A model generated the notes under the pieces. It ran no database searches. It saw nothing but the letters and a program-made list of their open reading frames with translations, and was not told where the DNA came from. Below are positions 16,473 through 25,743 of a stretch of DNA of 64,000 bases, piece after piece. This DNA is from Bacillota bacterium (GTDB lineage Bacteria; Bacillota; Clostridia; Christensenellales; Pumilibacteraceae). Numbering within the stretch: position 1 is the stretch's first letter; each line of letters starts with the position of its first letter. A program made the translations under genes and the position numbers. The stretch covers positions 1 through 64,000 of the forward strand of contig WRGC01000002.1 of NCBI GenBank assembly GCA_009787385.1, in the 5' to 3' direction.

Positions 16473-19078
16473 TTTATTTTATGTCCCTCTAGTTCTAGTT
16501 GCAATTTTTGTATGATTTGTGTATACTTTTCAACCTTTTCTTCTTCTATTTTTATCAATTTTTGTGGGGCTTTTGATGTAAATCCTACACTATTCAATTT
16601 TGATTTAGTTAGATTTAGTTCAAACTCTGCTGATTTTTTATCATCTAATAATTTTTTTATTACAACTGATTGATCTAGCATTTCTAAATGCATATAAACA
16701 GTACCTACACTCCAATTCCATTTTATAATATTTTTTTGTTCTTGTATAGGCTTGTCCAAAATGTCAACCTGACTACACATTGCTAGCTTGCACACAATAG
16801 GTACAACCTGAGACATATCTCTTACAAAATCATCAAATCCATATATAGACATTTTTACCTTGATATTTTGTGCAATTTTGTTGTCAGCTCTCATTGCCCT
16901 TATACCCACTATCAATTGTCTGATATGCTCAAACTTGTCCACTTCACTATTATAAAAAATATCAACTTTAGGAAAATCTTGCAATGCCAAAATATATTTA
17001 CCATCAAACAACTCTTGACAACAATACTCTGTAATAAATGGAATAATTGGATGAAGCAACTTCAATATATTGTCAAAAACATGCAACAATACTTTTGATG
17101 CCCTTGCTTTATCTACATTCATTTGGACTTTAGAAATTTCTATATACCAATCACAAAAGTCATCCCATACAAAATTGTAAAGAGTATCAGCTACCCTACC
17201 TATCTCATAACTATCAAAATTTTGATTGATTGATTTGATACAATCATTAAGTTTTGACAATATCCACTTGTCAGCTAAAGTAAGTGTAGTTTTGTCAACA
17301 ACATTATTGCATACTTCTTCTATAGACATTTCTCCAATGTTATGTTTGACAAAACGGGCTGCATTGTATATTTTATTGCAAAAAGCTTGTGCCTTTTGCA
17401 ATCGTTCTTCACTATACCTTATATCACTTCCCAAAGCGACACCACTAAGCAAGCAAAATCTCAAGCTATCCGTACCATAGTTGTCTATTATATCTATAGG
17501 ATCCACACCATTGCCCAATGATTTGGACATTTTTCTACCATCACTAGCTCTCACTATACCATGTATAAGGACTTTGCTAAAAGGAACTTGTCCCATGTGA
17601 TGCAATCCACTAAACATCATTCTTGCAACCCAAAAGAAAATTATGTCATACGCCGTAACTAGCAAACTTCCCGGATAAAATGTTGACAAATCCCTAGTTT
17701 TATCAGGAAATCCAAGTGTACTAAAAGGCCACAAAGCACTACTAAACCATGTATCCAACACAGCTTCGTCTTGTATCATTTTGCCACCACACTTATCACA
17801 CTTGTCAACAATATCTACCGAAACACACATATTGCTACATTTATTGCAATAATATGCGGGTATCCTATGCCCCCACCATAACTGGCGTGAAATACACCAA
17901 TCCCTTATATTTTTCATCCAGTGCATATATATCTTGCTATATGACTTAGGGACAAACTCGGTATCACCATTTTCTACTGCTTGTATAGCGGGTTCTGCCA
18001 ATGGCTGCATTTTAACAAACCACTGCTCACTTGTCATAGGCTCTACAACCGAATTGCAACGATAGCAATGTCCCCTACTGTTGTGATGTTCTTCTACTTT
18101 ATCCAACAATCCCAAAGCTTGCAAGTCCTCAACTATTTTATCTCGTGCGGACTTGCGTTCTAGCCCATCATATGGTGTACCACCAGTTATTTTGCCATCA
18201 TCAGTCAAAATTTTTATGCTATTTAAATTAAGTCTTTTTCCTATTTCAAAGTCATTTGGGTCATGTGCAGGGGTAACCTTGACAGCACCCGTACCAAAGC
18301 TTGCGTCTACATATTCGTCATTCAAAATAGGAATTTTTCGCCCAATAAAAGGCAATACAACATATTTGCCTACCAAATGCTTGTAGCGTTTGTCATTAGG
18401 ACTAACCACAACTGCTGTGTCTCCTAGCATGGTTTCAGGGCGTGTAGTAGCTATAGTGATATGCCCCCCACCATCTATAGGGTATTTAATGTGCCAAATA
18501 TATCCATTATTTTCTATATATTCTACTTCGGCATCACTGATTGCCGTTTTGCAATCTACACACCAATTGATAATGCGTTGTCCTTTATATATCAACCCTT
18601 GATTGTACAAATCAACAAAAACAGTCCTGACAGCTTTGTTGCAATTTTTGTCCATTGTAAAAGCTAATCTTGACCAATCCACACTACACCCTAGGCGTTT
18701 TAGTTGCTCTATGATATTGCCACTATATTGCTCCTTCCAATCAAAACATTTTTGCAAAAAGCCATCTCTACCCAAACTTTGCTTGTCTATACCTTGTGAC
18801 TTAAGTTGCTCTACAACCTTTAACTCTGTTGCAATACTAGCATGATCTGTACCGGGCAACCATAGTGTATTAAAACCCATCATGCGTTTGTATCGTGCAA
18901 TACTATCTTGCAAAGTATTGTTGAGAGCATGCCCCATATGAAGTTTGCCAGTAATATTTGGCGGTGGCATCATCATGACAAATTTGGGTTTGTCAGAATT
19001 GTTGTCTACAACAAACTTATCCTGCCATAACGCCACCATAGTATTTTCAAAATCTTTTGGTTGATACCTATCGTACAT
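16469..19078 (-). CDS. valS: Valyl-tRNA synthetase
   Basis: 869 residues, class I. The HIGH motif reads HMGH (in NITGKLHMGH, about 48) and the KMSKS motif is intact (GRKMSKSLG, about 525). Editing domain between them (TTRPETMLGDTA), anticodon-binding helical domain, and a C-terminal coiled coil of about 65 residues. It charges the tRNA-Val found at 3808. The start at 19078 is certain from the MYDRYQPKDFE beginning, yet has no Shine-Dalgarno: the -10 box ends 7 bases before the ATG, so the mRNA is predicted leaderless. First gene of valS-lon-engB. Confidence 0.98.
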   Translation of the reverse strand: MYDRYQPKDFENTMVALWQDKFVVDNNSDKPKFVMMMPPPNITGKLHMGHALNNTLQDSIARYKRMMGFNTLWLPGTDHASIATELKVVEQLKSQGIDKQSLGRDGFLQKCFDWKEQYSGNIIEQLKRLGCSVDWSRLAFTMDKNCNKAVRTVFVDLYNQGLIYKGQRIINWCVDCKTAISDAEVEYIENNGYIWHIKYPIDGGGHITIATTRPETMLGDTAVVVSPNDKRYKHLVGKYVVLPFIGRKIPILNDEYVDASFGTGAVKVTPAHDPNDFEIGKRLNLNSIKILTDDGKITGGTPYDGLERKSARDKIVEDLQALGLLDKVEEHHNSRGHCYRCNSVVEPMTSEQWFVKMQPLAEPAIQAVENGDTEFVPKSYSKIYMHWMKNIRDWCISRQLWWGHRIPAYYCNKCSNMCVSVDIVDKCDKCGGKMIQDEAVLDTWFSSALWPFSTLGFPDKTRDLSTFYPGSLLVTAYDIIFFWVARMMFSGLHHMGQVPFSKVLIHGIVRASDGRKMSKSLGNGVDPIDIIDNYGTDSLRFCLLSGVALGSDIRYSEERLQKAQAFCNKIYNAARFVKHNIGEMSIEEVCNNVVDKTTLTLADKWILSKLNDCIKSINQNFDSYEIGRVADTLYNFVWDDFCDWYIEISKVQMNVDKARASKVLLHVFDNILKLLHPIIPFITEYCCQELFDGKYILALQDFPKVDIFYNSEVDKFEHIRQLIVGIRAMRADNKIAQNIKVKMSIYGFDDFVRDMSQVVPIVCKLAMCSQVDILDKPIQEQKNIIKWNWSVGTVYMHLEMLDQSVVIKKLLDDKKSAEFELNLTKSKLNSVGFTSKAPQKLIKIEEEKVEKYTQIIQKLQLELEGHKIK

Positions 19079-19085
19079 GTTAACA

Positions 19086-19114
19086 ATTATAACACATTTT
19101 TAAACTTTTAGCAA
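19086..19114 (-). promoter_or_regulatory. valS promoter, leaderless arrangement
   Basis: Leftward TTGCTA (19109-19114), 17-bp spacer, TATAAT (19086-19091), then 7 bases to the ATG. Confidence 0.8.
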
Positions 19115-19143
19115 GTACGACAACAATACATAATTTTGGCAAA

Positions 19144-20688
19144 TTAATCTAATTTTTTGCTAGTTCCCAAAATCATTTTAGTGCCAATATTATCCAAATA
19201 CTTGATACCAAATCTTGCATAACCAACACTTGTACTAGTGGAAAATTCAACAATAAACTGTTGACCTAGAACATCTATATCCAATATATCGCATTTGAAT
19301 TTAAAATTAGATTTTTTGTTAGATGAACTTAATATAGTATAATTGTCTAAATTAGATTTTTGATTCTTATCCAAGTTAAATTTTGAAGTTATTTTATTGC
19401 CCGCTAAATTGTAAAGGTCTATATTGGTTATATCTATATTCAACAAAATATCTTGCCCTATTTCAAATTTGTCTTGAGTATCAACACAAACCACAATCCT
19501 AGTGTTGTTTACCTTACAATACAACGCAACAACTCGTTCTAGTTGTCTAATATCCTTTACAGTAGCTTGAATCTCAACATATCCTACCCCCATAGACTTA
19601 TTCAATAATATGTTAGTAAGACCAAACACAATATCCAAATTTTCAAAATAATCAAAATTTACAACCCTTTGCCAAAAATCATCTTTCAAAAAAAAACTCA
19701 AATTGTCACATTTCAAATAGCCTTGTCTTATACAAGCATTGTGCAAAATATTTGAAAATGGTAAAGCAGACAAAGAATTGTGTGAATTTGAATCAAATAT
19801 GTGCATTTGCTCTACATCAAAATTGTTGGGCAAATTGTTGGTTTTGTATCTCAATCCCAACAATACTTGTTGTCCACACAAGTTTGGCAACCATCTAGAC
19901 ACATTGTCAAAAATGTCAATTGTTTTATCACCTGTAGATATTTGTGTATTACTTGAGATAGTAGCTTGTACAAAATCTATTTTTGGCAACGCTGTATATT
20001 GAGCAACAAATGCGTTGATTGGATTGACATACAATTGTTGTGGGCTACCATACTGTTGCAATTCACCATGTCGCATAACTGCAATTTTGTTTGCAAAACC
20101 TACACAATCATTATGATTGTCTGTAGCATAAACAAATAGCTTTTTGTATTTTTGTTGAATATCTACAACAAATTGCAATATTTCCAGTCTTTGCTCTTGT
20201 GACAATGTACAGTATGGATTATCTAGCAATACAATCTTTGGGTTGCGAACCAAAGCTCTTGCCAAAGATACCTTATGCCTTACAACAATATCTAATTTTT
20301 GAGTAGACATATATAAAAATTCAATCAAACCAAATTGTTTTGCAATATCATTTATTGCGTTATCAATTGTTTTCTTGTCTATTTTTCTCAATTTCAATCC
20401 AAAAGCTATACTCTTGTACACTGTATTTTGAAGTTTTGTATCATCAAAAATCATAGCTATGTCTCTTTCTTTTATTGGTATACAATCTTGTAGCGTTCCA
20501 TCTATCAATATCTCACCACTACTACAATGCTCAATACCTGCAATAAGTCTAAGCAAAGTAGTCTTGCCACTATTGTATCCCCCTGATATACAGACTATTT
20601 GATTGTCATCTAATCTTAAGTTGATATCTATCAAAGCTATTGCATTGTCATACAACTTGCTTATATTTTTGAGTTGCAGCTTGCACAT
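19144..20688 (-). CDS. Degenerate MalK/UgpC-like ABC ATPase
   Basis: 514 residues. The first 230 follow a sugar-importer ABC ATPase, with an acceptable Walker A (GGYNSGKTT, about 36), but the other catalytic motifs are eroded. The Q-loop reads MIFDDTK without glutamine. The LSGGQ signature is replaced by VVRHKVSLARAL. Walker B reads IVLLDNPY with Asn where the catalytic Glu should be. The switch region reads YATDNHND. The remaining 280 residues are two or more TOBE/OB-like beta segments, longer than in MalK. No permease or binding-protein gene is nearby. It may be a non-hydrolysing, nucleotide-binding regulator. It has its own leaderless-type promoter. Confidence 0.75.
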   Translation of the reverse strand: MCKLQLKNISKLYDNAIALIDINLRLDDNQIVCISGGYNSGKTTLLRLIAGIEHCSSGEILIDGTLQDCIPIKERDIAMIFDDTKLQNTVYKSIAFGLKLRKIDKKTIDNAINDIAKQFGLIEFLYMSTQKLDIVVRHKVSLARALVRNPKIVLLDNPYCTLSQEQRLEILQFVVDIQQKYKKLFVYATDNHNDCVGFANKIAVMRHGELQQYGSPQQLYVNPINAFVAQYTALPKIDFVQATISSNTQISTGDKTIDIFDNVSRWLPNLCGQQVLLGLRYKTNNLPNNFDVEQMHIFDSNSHNSLSALPFSNILHNACIRQGYLKCDNLSFFLKDDFWQRVVNFDYFENLDIVFGLTNILLNKSMGVGYVEIQATVKDIRQLERVVALYCKVNNTRIVVCVDTQDKFEIGQDILLNIDITNIDLYNLAGNKITSKFNLDKNQKSNLDNYTILSSSNKKSNFKFKCDILDIDVLGQQFIVEFSTSTSVGYARFGIKYLDNIGTKMILGTSKKLD

Positions 20689-20694
20689 GTTGAT

Positions 20695-20723
20695 ATTATA
20701 ACATTAATTGCACTTGTTTACAA
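20695..20723 (-). promoter_or_regulatory. Promoter of the ABC-like ATPase, leaderless arrangement
   Basis: Leftward TTGTAA (20718-20723), 17-bp spacer, TATAAT (20695-20700), then 6 bases to the ATG. Confidence 0.8.
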
Positions 20724-20735
20724 GAACATAAAACA

Positions 20736-20768
20736 ACCCACATGCGACAAAACAAACTGCATGTGGGT
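20736..20768 (-). terminator. Terminator after the RCK-protein gene
   Basis: Perfect 10-bp stem ACCCACATGC/GCATGTGGGT with a 13-nt loop and TGTTTT on the minus strand. It follows repeat copy 5 and serves the gene ending at 21009. Confidence 0.75.
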
Positions 20769-20799
20769 AGTTTCTTTGATAAATTTGTATTACAAAATA

Positions 20800-21000
20800 G
20801 AGAGTGTGCACCAAACGGTTATTAAAAACAAATACAAACAATCAACAAAACAAGCGTTATTCTTTTTTGACGCCCAAAAAGAACCAAAAAAGCTATTGGG
20901 GGGTTGCGAATCCCCCCAAACCCCCGAACGCTTTATGGTTGACTTTATTTTATATTGTTACTTCCTTTCATTCTTAATCTACTCTATTTGTACAATCCTA
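20800..21000 (-). mobile_element. Dispersed MITE-like repeat, copy 5
   Basis: About 200 bp from GAGAGTGTGCACC to TTTGTACAATCCTA. Both internal hairpins are perfect (GGGGGG.../...CCCCCC and the TTTTTTG/CAAAAA arm). It ends 8 bases from the stop of the RCK-protein gene. Confidence 0.85.
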
Positions 21001-21008
21001 ATAATTAA

Positions 21009-22763
21009 CTATATATTGTTGTACTTGATATATATCAATATATCATTACTTTTCAATATCCACCTATTCACCTTATCCAATCCATCACAAAAATATTTGT
21101 TTTTGCCATCTTTAACCAAACCTAGAGGCAATATAAGATGATTAGTGGATTGAAAAACTGAGTGTACAAACTGCACATAACTTTGCCACTCTATATCCCT
21201 GTCCATATCCAAAACCATATTAGCATTGTCAATACACAAATCAAACACTCCACCATTAGACAACAGTGTCTCATAAAACATATATCCACCAACTGTTAGC
21301 ATATTTTGCATAGCAAAAAAGCTGACTATTTTGCTAGAAACTATAATTGACTTTATTCCAAATTGCTCTATATTGCGTTGTTTGTTTGGGTCTTTGATTT
21401 GCACTATTATCTCACATGGAGGATTGTCACCATACATTTTTTGCAATGCAATAAGTGCCAAAAATACATTGTCATCATTTCTGTCACTAGATAGTATTGC
21501 CACTATAGTTGGAGTATCTGTCTCAATTGATTGCACAAACTCATCTAATTGATTTTCATCAAAAATTTGGTATTTTACGACGCCTTGCATATGATTTAAA
21601 GCATCAATCATATGTGGGGATTTGTCATTGTTGCCATATATATATACTATTCTCTGCTCAAGCTGATTGCTAGATTGTTGGATATTTTTGAGTTGTGAGA
21701 TATCTATACTTCGTTTTTGTGTCAAATTAGATGGATTGCTAGAAATAGCATACACAGTTTTTGAATCAATATATATAGGCAAACTGTCAGTATAATCTTT
21801 CAAATATTGCACAACTGTAGTTTCTAATTGACAATTATAAATGCTAAAGCCTACAAAAGACAACAAATCATACAATACTGACACATATTGCGGTCTAAAT
21901 ATAGACAATGCCATAAACTGCCCAATCTTGGCATTGCTACAATAAACCAATACTTGCTTATCTTTCAAAACTGGCAATGTTTGTATCACTCTTTGGGCAT
22001 TAACCATCACTTCATTTGTATTGCATTCTACTACTACAGGGCAATCATCTCTCAAGCTATCAGCTACTGTGATGAGCAAATTGACTATATCCATATTGGC
22101 AAAATCTTTGGATTGCCCAATGTCTTGCACAATAAGCACCGCCCTTGCTTTGGACAAACAAATATCTTGCAATTCTGCCAAATTGTTGGGATTGCCTTGA
22201 CGAACAATAAGATTGACCAACTTAAATGGATTGTCCAATGCAAGTTGTGCTTGATGTTGCATAATATTGGTCAACTCTTGCTTTTCTTTGCTAGACAAAA
22301 CTAATACTGTATTTTTTATTTTGTTATACGACAATTGTTGCAACAAATCTGGAAGTTTGTCATTGTAGTTGAGCACAACGAAATGTCCACTCAATTTGAG
22401 TTTGCCCTGAGCATTTGCTTTTTGAACTATATAGCGTTTGAGATGTGTAGTTGTAAGTGCAATAATAGTCCCACTAAATAGCACTAGCCCTACAATAAAC
22501 ACTATTACAGATAATACTCTTATACCAACAAATTTAGGCAACAATACCGCACTAGGGACTACCATCCATTGCAACACTTGTACCAATGTCAACCAAAAAT
22601 TGTAATATTCGGCACTATCTATTCGCATTGCTAGCAGTGTTGCAATCAAAAGTATGGCAAAATTGGCTATTATCAACTTGACAATAGTCATTACAAAAGG
22701 GTGCTTGTTGCCACCAACACTCACCCTACTTTGCAATAATTTGATTTGTGAAAAAATTTTCAT
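21009..22763 (-). CDS. CASTOR/POLLUX-like membrane protein with RCK domains
   Basis: 584 residues. Two or three membrane segments (about 27-45, 58-78, 82-106), then two RCK/TrkA-N-like cytoplasmic regions. The first opens with LSGHFVVLNYNDKLPDLLQQL-like sequence (split: SGHFVVLNYNDK near 125) and includes VRQGNPNNLAELQ, the NAD-fold pattern of the CASTOR/POLLUX ion-channel family. I see no potassium-type filter (GYG or similar) between the membrane segments, so channel function is uncertain. Two weak -10-like boxes precede the ATG and no Shine-Dalgarno is seen. Transcribed alone, ending at repeat copy 5. Confidence 0.75.
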   Translation of the reverse strand: MKIFSQIKLLQSRVSVGGNKHPFVMTIVKLIIANFAILLIATLLAMRIDSAEYYNFWLTLVQVLQWMVVPSAVLLPKFVGIRVLSVIVFIVGLVLFSGTIIALTTTHLKRYIVQKANAQGKLKLSGHFVVLNYNDKLPDLLQQLSYNKIKNTVLVLSSKEKQELTNIMQHQAQLALDNPFKLVNLIVRQGNPNNLAELQDICLSKARAVLIVQDIGQSKDFANMDIVNLLITVADSLRDDCPVVVECNTNEVMVNAQRVIQTLPVLKDKQVLVYCSNAKIGQFMALSIFRPQYVSVLYDLLSFVGFSIYNCQLETTVVQYLKDYTDSLPIYIDSKTVYAISSNPSNLTQKRSIDISQLKNIQQSSNQLEQRIVYIYGNNDKSPHMIDALNHMQGVVKYQIFDENQLDEFVQSIETDTPTIVAILSSDRNDDNVFLALIALQKMYGDNPPCEIIVQIKDPNKQRNIEQFGIKSIIVSSKIVSFFAMQNMLTVGGYMFYETLLSNGGVFDLCIDNANMVLDMDRDIEWQSYVQFVHSVFQSTNHLILPLGLVKDGKNKYFCDGLDKVNRWILKSNDILIYIKYNNI

Positions 22764-22878
22764 TAGAAAATAGAATAGTCAAAATTATTTTTTTAATTAC
22801 TCATACATTAATTGCTTTAAATAACTAGAAATATTTATCATATAAACTTTATATAAAAATAACTATAGCTAAACAACG

Positions 22879-23074
22879 AAAGACTTTTATAAAGTAGATT
22901 AAGAAGGAAAGGAAGTAACACTTAAATAAAATCAACCATAAAGCGTTCGGGGTTTGGGGGGATTCGCACCCCCCCAAATGCTTTTTTGGTTCTTTTTTGG
23001 CGTCAAAAAAGAATAACGCCTGTTTTGTTGATTGTTTATATATTATTGTTAGCAATCTATCGTTGTACACTCTC
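22879..23074 (+). mobile_element. Dispersed MITE-like repeat, copy 6
   Basis: Well conserved copy with a decayed left end and an intact right end (CGTTGTACACTCTC). Between the RCK-protein gene start and the recD2 terminator-like hairpin. Confidence 0.85.
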
Positions 23075-23080
23075 ACTTTT

Positions 23081-23117
23081 ATGCAATACAATTTTGTTGA
23101 TAAAAATTGTATTGCAT
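23081..23117. other. 15-bp hairpin between recD2 and repeat copy 6
   Basis: ATGCAATACAATTTT and its complement with a 7-nt loop, 13 bases after the recD2 stop. It has no U-tract in either direction, so it is more likely an mRNA 3'-end stabiliser or a decayed terminator. Confidence 0.6.
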
Positions 23118-23129
23118 AATACTTGAATA

Positions 23130-25388
23130 TCACTCATCCAACTTATACAAATTGCTTGATTGTATAGACAAATTTGGCTTTTTCAAAAACCACCACAATG
23201 CACTATACCGCATAGCTATATAATTGTTTTCTACCATGCGTTGTATTGCATACTCACTACCCACCAACACAACCATCTTCTTGGCTCTTGTTATTGCTGT
23301 ATACAACAGATTGCGTGTAAGTATCATAGGTGAGCCAGAGATAACAGGCATAACAACAACATCAAACTCACTACCTTGACTCTTGTGTACTGTAATAGCA
23401 TATGACAACATAAGTTGAACTCTTTCACCACTAGAATAGTACACAACCCTATCATCTTCAAAAAGTACTACAATTTCTCCATTATCCAAGATATTTATAA
23501 TCTTGCCCATATCCCCATTAAACACACCTTCTCCCTCTTCGCTTGTAGATTGATTTTTCCACTTGAGTTTGTAATTGTTGACAATATGCATTACTTTGTC
23601 ATTTTTTCTAAAATTCCAATCATCTGTGGTTATTTGCTTTTCTCCTTTAATGTATGGATTGAGCAAATTTTGCAAGTGCTTGTTGAGAGCTATCACACCT
23701 GCAGTACCATTTTTGAGTGCTGACAATACTTGAATACGACTAGAATCCAAATTTGTATATGATGGCAATCGATTAACGACTAAATTGCATACACTTTCTG
23801 CTATGGTATTGGTATTTGAATTAACAAAAAAGAAATCAGCTTTATTGTTGTTGATATCGGGCATAACACCACTATTGATATTATGTGCATTTTTTGCAAT
23901 TAAACTCTCATCACCTTGCCTATAAATAAAACTCAATTGTGCAATAGGCAACACATCACTCACCAACAAGTCTCTCAAAACATTGCCCGCTCCAACACTA
24001 GGCAACTGATCTTTGTCTCCAACAAGAATTAGTTTTGTGCCTTTTTCAATTGCTCCCAATAGATTGTTGAACAAAAAAATATCTACCATTGAGACTTCAT
24101 CTACTATTATGACATCAGCTACAAGTGATGTTGACCTAGTTGCTTGTCCCCCCCCCCATGCCAAAGCTCTATGTATAGTCTTTGCCTCATATCCTGTACT
24201 TTCCAATATCCTTTTTGCTGCCCTACCTGTAGGAGCTAACATTGTGACACGCATTTTGTATTTTTGAAAAATACTCAATATATTTCGTATTATAGTTGTT
24301 TTTCCTGTCCCTGGTCCACCTGTAACAATGCACACACCACTATTGACGCTTAATCTTATTGCATCTTTTTGAGCTTGATGCAATCTAATGTTGTTGACTT
24401 TTTCAAACTCTTCTAGTTCTTCTACATAGTCTAAGCTAGTAGCAATTGCATGTGATTGCAATTGTATCAACATATCAGCTATTCGCCTTTCTACTTGATG
24501 ACATTGCATAGTCATCACTACTTTGATATCATCTACATTGACTACCTTAATTTTGTAGTCAATTGACAATTCTTGTATTACACTATCAACCAATTCATTG
24601 GCATCATACTCCACAACACTAACATCGTTCAACGACGAAGATGTCTCAAGTTGCAATAATTGAATTGTTTGGTCAATGCATATATCGTATGGCAAGTATG
24701 TATTGCCCTCTTTCTCTGTAGAAGCACGCAATACATACAACAATCCCGCTCTCACTCTAAAGGTAGAGTTGTGTGGAATACCTATCTCATGTGCTATTTT
24801 GTCCGCCGTCAAAAATCCAATTCCGTCTATATCTTCAATCAATTGATATGGATTATTTGCTACTATATCTACAGTATTATCCCCATATGCCTCATATATT
24901 TTTAGACAAGCTTTAGTACCTAGTCCTTTGGATTGCAAAAAAGTTATAGCTCGCTCCATCTGCCTAATCTTTACTATAGACTCTCGTATTTCAACCAATT
25001 TTGCAGCCGTAACTCCAGAAATTTTAAGCAACTGAGTAGGACGAAATTCCATTACATCCAAAGTATCTTTGCCAAATTTGTTTACTATGCGTTCTGCCGT
25101 CTTAGGTCCAAGCCCTTTTATAAATCCACTACTCAAATACTTTATTATGCTTTGATTGTCTTTTGGACTTGATACCCTAATAGTCTCAGCCCGAAACTGT
25201 TGCCCATACTTAGAATCTACAATATACTTACCTACACAATCTATATACTGCCCCACATTGCAGTGAGGGAAAATACCCGTGCATACAACTAGCTTTTTGC
25301 CCGTATCAATACTAGCCACAGCATAACCATCTATTTCACTTCTAAACTTAAAGTTGTCTATACTTCCACTAAGTATATTATCGTCCAT
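23130..25388 (-). CDS. recD2: RecD2-type superfamily 1B DNA helicase
   Basis: 752 residues. N-terminal OB-like and helix-hairpin-helix region (GLGPKTAERIVNKFG near 92), then helicase domains with Walker A GGPGTGKTT (about 358), Walker B DEVSMVD, GDKDQLPSVGAGN, and the C-terminal motif with TVHKSQGSEF and TAITRAKK. A 5'-3' helicase used in repair outside RecBCD. A run of ten G in the coding strand (24148-24157, encoding WGGGQ) lies in a variable loop and could slip. Start at 25388: the -10 box ends 6 bases away, so a leaderless mRNA is predicted. Confidence 0.97.
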   Translation of the reverse strand: MDDNILSGSIDNFKFRSEIDGYAVASIDTGKKLVVCTGIFPHCNVGQYIDCVGKYIVDSKYGQQFRAETIRVSSPKDNQSIIKYLSSGFIKGLGPKTAERIVNKFGKDTLDVMEFRPTQLLKISGVTAAKLVEIRESIVKIRQMERAITFLQSKGLGTKACLKIYEAYGDNTVDIVANNPYQLIEDIDGIGFLTADKIAHEIGIPHNSTFRVRAGLLYVLRASTEKEGNTYLPYDICIDQTIQLLQLETSSSLNDVSVVEYDANELVDSVIQELSIDYKIKVVNVDDIKVVMTMQCHQVERRIADMLIQLQSHAIATSLDYVEELEEFEKVNNIRLHQAQKDAIRLSVNSGVCIVTGGPGTGKTTIIRNILSIFQKYKMRVTMLAPTGRAAKRILESTGYEAKTIHRALAWGGGQATRSTSLVADVIIVDEVSMVDIFLFNNLLGAIEKGTKLILVGDKDQLPSVGAGNVLRDLLVSDVLPIAQLSFIYRQGDESLIAKNAHNINSGVMPDINNNKADFFFVNSNTNTIAESVCNLVVNRLPSYTNLDSSRIQVLSALKNGTAGVIALNKHLQNLLNPYIKGEKQITTDDWNFRKNDKVMHIVNNYKLKWKNQSTSEEGEGVFNGDMGKIINILDNGEIVVLFEDDRVVYYSSGERVQLMLSYAITVHKSQGSEFDVVVMPVISGSPMILTRNLLYTAITRAKKMVVLVGSEYAIQRMVENNYIAMRYSALWWFLKKPNLSIQSSNLYKLDE

Positions 25389-25394
25389 GATATA

Positions 25395-25423
25395 TTAATA
25401 TCATACTTGAAACATATTGTCAA
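25395..25423 (-). promoter_or_regulatory. recD2 promoter, leaderless arrangement
   Basis: Leftward TTGACA (25418-25423), 17-bp spacer, TATTAA (25395-25400), then 6 bases to the ATG. Confidence 0.75.
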
Positions 25424-25436
25424 GTATGATAAAATA

Positions 25437-25479
25437 AAAGACATATGTTGTTAAGTATTTTTTAACAATATATGTCTTT
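25437..25479 (-). terminator. Terminator after the surface-protein gene
   Basis: 18-bp stem with one mismatch (arms begin AAAGACATATG and end ATATGTCTTT), followed on the minus strand by TTTTATTTTATC. It separates repeat copy 7 from the recD2 promoter. Confidence 0.75.
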
Positions 25480-25519
25480 GTTGAATAAGCTTAAAACTTC
25501 AAGTTTATCTATGTTATTT

Positions 25520-25720
25520 AAAAGTGTACAATAAGCAATTATTAACAATAAGATAAAAACTATAACAAGACCAGCATTATTCTTTTTTGACGCCAAAAAA
25601 GAACCAAAAAAGCTTTTGGGGGGTTGCGATCCCCCCAAACCCCCGAACGCTTTAAGGTTGTTTTTTATTTAAATGTATTACTTCTTTTCATCTTAATGCA
25701 CTCTTATTCGTACATGCCTA
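25520..25720 (-). mobile_element. Dispersed MITE-like repeat, copy 7
   Basis: Ends AAAAGTGTACA and CGTACATGCCTA, both internal hairpins intact. Directly 3' of the surface-protein gene, before its terminator. Confidence 0.85.
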
Positions 25721-25743
25721 ATTTTTTATAACCATACTCATTA

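Noticed and set aside
20674-23133. Recurring ORFs containing ALFFFDAKKEPKK and ESPQTP, for example 20674-21141 (+) and 22849-23133 (-)
   Set aside because: They translate through the dispersed repeat in one frame. Copies differ by frameshifts and stops, and there is no ribosome site. The similarity is repeat DNA, not a protein family.
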